A stretch of 64,000 nucleotides of DNA from Saxidomus purpurata (Eukaryota > Mollusca > Bivalvia > Venerida > Veneridae), in assembly GCA_022818135.1 (NCBI GenBank), contig JAFMSR010000001.1:1333921-1397920 (forward strand), in the 5' to 3' direction. The translations under genes were made by a program, and so were the position numbers. This document shows, one piece after another, positions 56,164 through 64,000 of the stretch; the stretch's first letter is position 1; each line of letters opens with the position of its first letter. Below the pieces are notes generated by a model. It saw only the letters and a list, made by a program, of their open reading frames with translations. It was not told the origin of the DNA and searched no databases.

Positions 56164-56311
56164 CAGTGTATGTTTTGCCTTGTTGTTAATGACACTACAG
56201 CGGGTTTTTTTTTTTTTTTTTTTTTTATAAATAATAAATGTTTTTTTTTTTTTTTTTTTTTTAATGAAACTAAACAGTGTATGTTTTGCCTTGTTGTTAA
56301 TGACACTACAC
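56164..56311. repeat. Direct repeat of 36 nt around two T22 tracts
   Basis: CAGTGTATGTTTTGCCTTGT at 56164 recurs at 56275 with the rest of a 36-nt unit. Between them are T runs at 56205-56226 and 56241-56262. The long open frames here come from the homopolymers and are not genes. Confidence 0.85.
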
Positions 56312-57059
56312 AGTGTATTATAACGCCTTTACTGTCTATTATGTTGAGTATATACGGGTGCATTATGTATACGAGGTACAAATTTCATTTGCATTACAAT
56401 ATTTAGATGGGGTCACTTTTGTGATATGCAGTGCTTTTTTTTATATGGGCTGGTTATTTAAAAATACTGCAGTGAAAAGTGTGTGTATACAAGAATAGTA
56501 ACCATTAGATGTTGTACAAACAACGTTAACAAAGGGTTTTTGAATACAAAAAAGATTTTTCCTACCTGGTCAGTAGTCCCTACTTTATACGTTGTATGTT
56601 GATTAATATATGTGGTAGATGTTTAAATATGAAGTGATTTCGTCTATTATTGTATAAGTGGTGAAATATTACTTATACTATTAAACCAATATGTGCGGTG
56701 CATATGTCAATATACATGGTGTCAACAACTTTGTATGTAGTAAATTCCTTTTAATTATGTTTGGTCCAAACAACTGGATAAGATGTACATACGGCATTAT
56801 GTGCTATGCTTTTCCCATTATGATGATTATACTTCAAGACAGTCTCTAAAAATACTCTCGGAAATTAGCGAGTGAGCTAAGAAAAATTTGCCATGACACC
56901 GTACATTCAACATCGAATAGCGCTTGCATGTACCTTAAAGATTGTTTGTCTGCATGGTCACATAACACATGGATATTTCTAAAGTACTGCACAACACACT
57001 AATTACCAATTGCTTACTGCAAATTACTAGATTTAAACAAGAGCACGACCAGCCCAAAA

Positions 57060-57910
57060 AACAATCCCAAACGTTCTTACTATACATCAAGTTGCTACTG
57101 AGATATTGACATAAACGTATTTGCACGCAAAACTTTAACCAGAATGTCTATGTCGAAAAATAAAGGGCCATAAGATAGAGTTATCTAACTTGATTATTTA
57201 CGTAGGTGTGATGGCTTGGAAAGCCTTGTATCAAGTTTAAATACAATACATCACGTAGTTATTGTGATATGAACTTTAACGTTGTTGCATGCAAAACTTT
57301 AACACAGGGGAAAAAAAGGGGCCAACTTTGCTACTGCATTATCTGCCAGATAAAGAGAATCTAGCATGTTCATGAGTTGTGGATAATGAAATCCCATCAA
57401 GGCTGAATACGGCCCAAAAACGAGGATGGGATTTCTATCACAACTCAATGGGACATGGTGGATTTATTTTCTCACCGTTTTAATCGCCTTGCATTGACTG
57501 TATAGTAAAAACTCGGCATATCAATACGCATTAACTGAAACAGGATGGGGGGAAAAAAATGAAATCAAATTTTTCTCAATTTTACTTCAAAACTGCCTTA
57601 GATGGATAGAAAATGATCTAACTAAGAAAATGAATACCAACAACGCTATGTTTATTTCAAAAATAAAAATTTAACAGTCATTTTTCGATGTTTTATGTGA
57701 TGTGCTGGCTGCTTATAATTTACGTAAAATGAGAGTAAGCGGTACTGTAATCAATAAGGGTAAGGTTATCTATCACCGGTAAATGAGCGGAAATATGTAT
57801 CTCATAGGTGAGAAAGAGTTAAGTTATTTAAATAGGTGTGATGGTTTGGAAGCCTTGTTTAAAATTTGAATGTAATACATTCAGTAGTAGTTATTGACTT
57901 ACGGTTTCGG
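57060..57910. repeat. Related dispersed repeat copies
   Basis: GTGTGATGG(C/T)TTGGAAAGCCTTG occurs at about 57206 and 57836, and GCAAAACTTTAAC with 'GAGATATTGACATAAACGTA'-like text recurs at 57100-57140 and 57270-57305. Boundaries not defined. Confidence 0.5.
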
Positions 57911-58504
57911 TAGCGTTATGCTGATGACGTGACCGCTATTTATATCTATCTGCTTACTCGGTATTTTCCGGGGCTAAGTAATTTCGGAGAATGCCGGAAA
58001 GTATGATCATCGTAATGAAAAATGTACTGCATATAATGCTGTATGCACCGGTGTATATAGTAGAATTGACCGAACATTAAAAAAGAAAATGTCGTTTCCG
58101 CCATGTACATTGCCAAAGCATTGCGTACAATGTTTTTTATGAACAAATAAATAATAATCACCACTATAGAATTAATCGCAAGCACTTCATATATTTAAAC
58201 CTATACCTATTGAACAACATACAACGTATAAAGGAAGACTACTACAGAGTAAATCAAAACTTCACCACATGTATCAAACATTGTCTGCATATAAGTCATT
58301 TGTACAGCATATAAGTCATTTTTACACATATGTTTAGTATTGCATATGCCGTTGTTTCACCATATAATGGTTATTCTACTGTATCATACACATTTGTTGC
58401 ACTGCATAGTGATAAAATAACCACCATATATAACGGAAAAGGCACTCATATCATGAAAAATGTACTGTCAAATTTTTAAATAATATATATAAAAAATAAA
58501 AATA

Positions 58505-58510
<6 letters not shown>

Positions 58511-58582
<72 letters not shown>

Positions 58583-58640
58583 CACAAAAAATTCTTTTTT
58601 TTTTTTTTTTTTTAAAAATATTTTTTTTTTTTTTTTAACA
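58511..58640. repeat. Inverted homopolymers A31-G-T38 followed by more T runs
   Basis: A run 58511-58541, one G, T run 58543-58580, then two further T runs. Could be a true extruded hairpin or a sequencing/assembly artefact. Confidence 0.85.
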
Positions 58641-61600
58641 CTGTCATAAATAACACATTATTTTTTTTACGTGAAACTTAGGCTTGTTGATTTTGCAGCA
58701 ACATTACGCTTGATTTAAGGCTTTTGGACATAATGCACTCAAACTTGGAGCAAGTGGGAAAAAGTACATATACACGAAGTAAATTAAATATGGACACTGG
58801 CTGACTGAATTTTGAAGATAAGAGCCAATTTTCAAAATTCAGTTTATGTTGCAACTCCATATGGTATAAAAATCTGGTTTATTTACTAGAAAATCATTAA
58901 CATTTAAAGTATTAATGCCCAGGCAAAACAGTTAGTTTAACAACAGTATACGGTCTGTAAATCTACGGTTGTGGTTATTCAAAGGCGTAGAAAGAGAAGC
59001 TATACCCCCAAACATATTTGTTTTTCAGTTTGTTTTAAAATTTAGATATGTTTGGGCACAATTTTTATAGTTAACGTCCTTAGCACACGGGTTACGACCA
59101 CCGATTTATTGGAAGACTGCTACAATAGAGGCTATTAAACAGTCTCGTGTTTGATGGAATGGAACACAAAAAGGAAACTAGTGGTGTGTCATTGGACAGA
59201 TACATATAGCAATATTGATCAGTCGCCATCTCAAATTTTAAAATTCCTGCAAAAACCCTTTATCTCCAAAACGCAGGATGGGTAAACATTTCGTCAAAAT
59301 GAATGACGTCACTTTCTTTAGTACATCAACACAGAGAATTCTAATGTTTCTGATTTATGCATTAAATTACGCGAATACAGCGTAAAAAAAAACATCGGTA
59401 GAAGTTCTGTGTTCAGTGATTTACTTCAATTTCGTGACAATATATCTCTTTCTTGGCCATGGTGAAATCTAATGGTTCAATCAGCATTCTAGAAAATGTA
59501 AATGATCGGCGGAATAATCCATTTTGCCATTCACTATTCTGTCATGAGTAGTGGGCGCGATCATGCTTAATTTCCTAATAAATAACGATAACTTTGAATT
59601 AACAACTTGCATCTCATACGTAAAACATAAGCTTTTTGGGAAGGTTTGCTTTGTGAAATGACATGAAATATAGCGTTTCTATTTGAATTCTCGCGAAGAA
59701 GTGATGTCTTTCACTGTCTGCACGTGCATCATCAATAGTCTGAAGTAGTGTTTATGACTTGTTTAAGCTCTGTATACTATATCAGCATGATCATACGTTT
59801 GCACATTTATATTCTGCCAATAGAACATAGTCATCATAGCAATCAATGCTATTGTTGTAGATACATTCCCCGTGGAACTAATTAGCGACTGTTTTGAACA
59901 CGAAGGATGTTTTTCTTTCTTTGCCATGTCTTCAAAACCATGTTCAAAGGCTTTTGAAGTTCTGTTTATTGAAGTGGCTAGCAGCTTCTCAATCTTTGTG
60001 CCACGTCAAAGTATATGCCGGTCCTGTTTGACCAGTTGTGGAAGTATATTTACTACATCTGTTTTTTATTTACATTAATTTTATTCATGTTTCCGGAACA
60101 ATCAGACTTAAGAGCGTAATTGTCCCGAAACGTCTCTTCAATGATTGCAAATAAGCTAAATGTTACATGTTTTATGCTTTTATTTGTGCATATACAAAGT
60201 CGCAACCAGTGCCATAATTCACTTATTGTGTAGACGATACATTTGATCAATATAAATATGAGCAGAAAATGAATACCATGATAAATAACCATGAGAAAAA
60301 TAGCAAAATATTTGGTAAAGGCGAACGTGTATAGCTTGTACAGAGATAGCCAACTTTACGTCTCTTGATTTAATGTTATAACAGTGATGGAATTTTGTAT
60401 TTTAGTTTTGTAGTAGCTTACTACAGAAATATGCTGTTTAAGTGTCTTTATTAATTTAGTTGATCAACTTATATTTCAGTATGCTTACTATAATTTGTTT
60501 CAAAACTTGTACATATTTTTGAAAGTGACATAGGTCCGTAGATCGTTTCCAGTTGGTCTACACTTCATTCTATCCCTACAGGTTTCTCTATTATTCTTTA
60601 GTCAAAAAGACCACGTGACTTTCCAACAACTGGAATTAAAAATGTAATTGTGAGATGCTATAGATATTTCCAAATTCCAGTTTCTTCTCAACCAATTTGA
60701 ACACAATTAACTTTCAAATGTTTTGTTAGCGCCTAGGCTCCGTCATATTTCTTTCTCTGTAACATATATATCTGGTATGTAATGATTTGCTTAGCTCTCT
60801 GCAACAGGAACATTTTGCTGTGTTTCCAAATTTGTCTCAATGACATCGATTCAAATACATTCAACTTGTTTGATAAATTGAATTTAAGAATTTGTTTATC
60901 TATTTCTACAGCTGCAGTTAAGTGTTGTGTTGGAGCCACCAAGACGCAATGTCCGTTGTACATTTCTAGTTAATCAAGTCTTGTCATTTCTTACACTAGA
61001 TTTTATATTTGAAACTATAATCGCGGGTGTTGACAGACTGGACTGAGTTAAGTATTTCATTACTGTCAATGAAAATTCTTCAGTAGAATCGGGACTGTTA
61101 TTTTCTGTCTTCAGATTGACTTTATACTTTCGGAAGACCTCGGTCTTAGATTTAATATTTGATGTTATTTTTCTATTGTGAGACTTTTCTTTTCGTATGT
61201 GACTTGGCACATTGTAAGTACAATAAGTATTGAGCAACTTCTATTTCGGTGCTGATTTATGGAGTATAGATTTAAAAGTGATGTTTTGTTAATTGTTTCC
61301 CTCCTTTACTGCCAATATTGTCAAAAAGGTCACCGTGAATAAAGATGGTCGCATTGACATGTCTACTATATTAAAAATTAAGGTTCATTCAATGTAACAG
61401 ATCACAATCAAGAAGGAAAAGTTAAGTCTGTCAATTGCTCCTATCTTGTGGCCAAAGGAAAACTATTTAGGAAGCAGTTGCGGTCACTAACTTGTAATGT
61501 TCGTCTCTTCATATAAATGTTTGACAATAATTGTAGGCATGTACATACTAAACGTTTGGGGTTGTTAATGATTGTATTGTCTGATAACCCTATTGCAAGG

Positions 61601-61839
61601 AATAAACTATAACATATTTGTTTTGCTATCGGAATATAATTGCATCTGACCATCAAATAAAGACTGCCCTCTGCATCAGCATCACATCTTTTGAGATAAA
61701 ACAATATTCATTTGTACAATTTGGTATAAAAGATTTTTTGACAAACATTCGATATATAGTATTTATCACAGATGAAAACATAATACTGCCAAACTGATTT
61801 TTAACAGCTTAGTTTATACTAATTTATTTCAGCTCGATT

Positions 61840-62003
61840 GTGAAGAAAGCTTGCAGCTTATCGAGTCACTCTCGAGTCCGCTTCCTGGAAAAACCAGTAC
61901 TGGTGTCATATAAGGAGGTACGGTCGTGACCCCAGTGGGGCTCGAAACTGCAACCTCCAGGATGAGCGGCCGACAGCTTAACCTCTAGACCACTGCTCCC
62001 CTT
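61840..62003 (-). mobile_element. tRNA-derived SINE, copy 2 (more complete head)
   Basis: On the minus strand the head reads GGGGAGCAGTGGTCTAGAGG, then a B box TTTCGAGCCCC, then the same body as the copy at 44083 (ACACCAGTACTGGTTTTTCC). The A and B boxes are tRNA-like. Confidence 0.72.
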
Positions 62004-62776
62004 ATATGGTCAATGCTACACTTAGTTTCCATCATCTTATGTGTCTTGTTTATATTATTGAAATCAAGAACATCGCTCTAGTTAATATAGTATTTCCTTT
62101 CTCGCATTAATGCTTCTACTGTGTGATCAAACACTTTTTGCACTTATTACACAAGGGACAGAGCAGTAGAGCAAAAAGGTGATAGAAAACCAATACTCCA
62201 TATTTGGTGACGAAGGCCATAGAGGCAAAAATACTTTGCAATGAAATGTCTAATCTTATTAAGAATTCAAAGTGTCGACATATACTATTCTTGTCACAAG
62301 ATTCCTCTACAAAGCAATATTGTTGCCGTTTTTCTAGCCTTTTAGGCATTCTTAAATGACGTCATGGCTACCATAGCAACGAACAGTTCTTGAAAAAGTA
62401 TTGTTAAAAGAAAAAAGTTGTGCTTAACAAAATTTCGATATAAGAAGTAGACTGTAATCACAGACAAAATAAAATCCGTCAAGTTTCATCCTTGCACTGA
62501 AAGTTACTAAGCAACATATTGTATCTTAAAGTTTTGGACTTCTTTCGATTGGAGCTTTGCCATCGACTAAGGATGCACAATATTCTTAATACTGCATAAA
62601 CAAGATTTTACAGCTAACCATTTTATCGATTTATCCCACTATAGGTCAAATGGAAACCTTTTCTACATTTAGAGGTATATTTCTGCGATTCGCCAAAGTT
62701 TTTCTCAAATGTTAGATACAGATATGACTGGATGCCTCAGAAGACAAAACTATGTATTATTATATGTTGAACTTAC

Positions 62777-62866
62777 CAGAAATCAAGATGAAACAACGAG
62801 GATATGACCAACGTTCTGTCTACGCCTCACGTCAACATGAAAAATCTTTCACGCCAACATCTGCCT
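62777..62866 (-). other. Candidate 5' UTR exon of Nav1
   Basis: A 90-nt stretch on the minus strand bounded by a good acceptor (TTTACTTTTTTCAG) and a strong donor (CTG/GTAAGT). It is not open in a long frame. It contains two tiny upstream ORFs with the same layout, ATGTTGGCGTGA and ATGTTGACGTGA. Exon 1 needs an upstream non-coding exon because its 5' UTR starts at a splice acceptor; this is the best candidate, though 11 kb away. Without transcript data it could be chance. Confidence 0.35.
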
Positions 62867-64000
62867 CTGAAAAAAGTAAAACATTCATAAATAACGTGCA
62901 TATAATCTGATTTAGACAATGTCAAAATGATGTTATTATCTTTTTTAATTAAAAGAATGACAACAGAACGTTGTACTATAGGCTAAGTCACTTTCAATAG
63001 TATCTTATCAAACATCTAGACGCATCAGTGTAAGTGTTCAGTTCAATTCCATAACTGGAGTACAACAATACCTCAAGCACACACATTTGTCTTGTTAGTA
63101 TAATTAATATCGATATAAGTGTACAAAATAACTCATAAATAATTAAGTGCCAACAATTAGCCGAATGTTGTTTAAATATTTATAGATCAGCGCCATCACT
63201 AAACCATAATAAGTGGGTCAGAATCCCTACCCCAAGGGCAAATAAATTCTGCCTAATGAGTGTTTTTAATATTTCATGTTAACTGGAGAATAAGGTACAT
63301 TTTTGGTAAACATTCAAGCGTTTCCATAATCTGAATGGTATTATAAACAAAATGTCAATGATAACTGTCTGACTGCATAACTAGATGCTATATTTTGATA
63401 CAACAGAACAGCAATGCGTATAAAAAATATACAACATGTGATACAGGTGTGTCCCCGGCATGTGTTGCATCTGCTAACTGTTGCCAGCAATTACTGATAA
63501 TCTTTCTTACATGTTAGCTTGTCGTAAAACTGTTAAAACAAAAGCTTTTTGCAGTACACAAGGACAATATGAATAACCGAAAACGCATGATTCATTCATC
63601 ACGCTATCTGTGTATTTATCAACATTATGCCCGCAAGTAACTGAATGGAAAATGTCAGCTTTGACGTTGACATAAAGTCAATGAAAAGTAATGGTGTGAT
63701 AGAATTTAGCTTAAAATTCACATTAAGAATGAATAGAAATAAACACACACAAAAAGTTTTAACCCATTTTTGCAGTTTAAATTAACAAATGTATCTAATG
63801 AAATAACTGAAGAAGTTAATGGGTTCAAGGTTTGTGTTGGACAGGAAAGGTTGCAAAACATGTCAAAAGATGTTGCAACATCTTGCAAAAGAAGATGCTT
63901 TTGACAAAGTTTGCCGCAACTTAGAACATATGTCAGTCTCTTTGATCATACAATTATGACTTATATCTTTTTGTTCTTATGAAAATAGACATTTATGATC
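62867..64000. other. No feature recognised upstream of the candidate UTR exon
   Basis: AT-rich. If 62777-62866 is a UTR exon it starts at a splice acceptor, so the promoter would be further right, outside or at the edge of the window. Confidence 0.6.

Larger units (their letters stand above)
52441..62776. other. Non-coding upstream region, probably intron(s) of the 5' UTR
   Basis: No protein domain recognised on either strand across 10 kb; all open frames are short with no family motifs. Holds the repeats at 56164, 57060, 58511 and 61840 and TGACGTCA sites at 59304 and 62357. Confidence 0.65.

Noticed and set aside
56010..56406. Open frames of about 115-123 codons on both strands
   Set aside because: They are driven by T22/A22 tracts (poly-Phe or poly-Lys) and a direct repeat, with no domain.
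61900..62000. tRNA gene on the minus strand
   Set aside because: Same reason; it matches the dispersed copy at 44083 and is a SINE head.
1..64000. CRISPR arrays, operons, bacterial promoters, phage or restriction systems
   Set aside because: The window is eukaryotic: split genes with spliceosomal introns, SINEs and MITEs; none of these features is present.

Overview
This window is AT-rich, intron-rich animal DNA. It is almost filled by one gene on the minus strand: a voltage-gated sodium channel alpha subunit (Nav1, ortholog of insect para and vertebrate SCN). I assembled its exons by hand from homology, GT/AG sites and codon phase. The phases close from the start ATG (51405) to the domain III-IV inactivation linker (2487), giving about 1,472 residues of a protein usually near 2,000. 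Domain IV and the C-terminus would lie beyond position 1. The dispersed repeats, above all the 'gggccatgatggcc...tcgctcacc' element, are of a kind I associate with bivalve molluscs, so a clam-like bivalve is most likely (inference).

Layout, right to left in transcription order: 51.4-45.6 kb N-terminus, including a 21-nt microexon; 45.6-33.4 kb domain I; 33.4-25.3 kb I-II linker; 25.0-22.0 kb domain II; 21.2-14.7 kb II-III linker; 15.1-5.9 kb domain III; 4.0-2.5 kb III-IV linker. Most of 52-64 kb is non-coding. A candidate 5' UTR exon lies at 62777-62866.

The main result is three tandem exon duplications that look mutually exclusive. (1) Domain I S1 is encoded twice, at 43431-43517 and 42196-42285. 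Both copies use U12-type AC acceptors with TCCTTAAC branch sites and share a single ATATCCTTT donor at 45649. Each copy leaves by a U2 GT donor, so the two cannot be joined to each other; the two spliceosomes enforce the choice. (2) The domain III selectivity-filter exon is encoded twice, at 8276-8332 and 7999-8055. Both keep the DEKA lysine but differ (Glu versus Ser) at the outer-ring residue of the pore mouth. (3) The III-IV inactivation gate is encoded twice, at 3894-4001 and 2487-2591. Both keep MFM but differ in the hinge glycines and at the position of the vertebrate PKC serine. With the microexon and one optional I-II linker exon, about 32 transcripts are possible. Domain II also carries Asp at the outer-ring site where Glu-to-Asp is known to give saxitoxin resistance in a clam.

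Introns hold tRNA-derived SINEs, foldback MITEs (one nested in another), a larger TIR element, an element with four internal repeats, and a four-copy tandem repeat. At least eight perfect TGACGTCA palindromes are scattered through the window. No other protein-coding gene was recognised.
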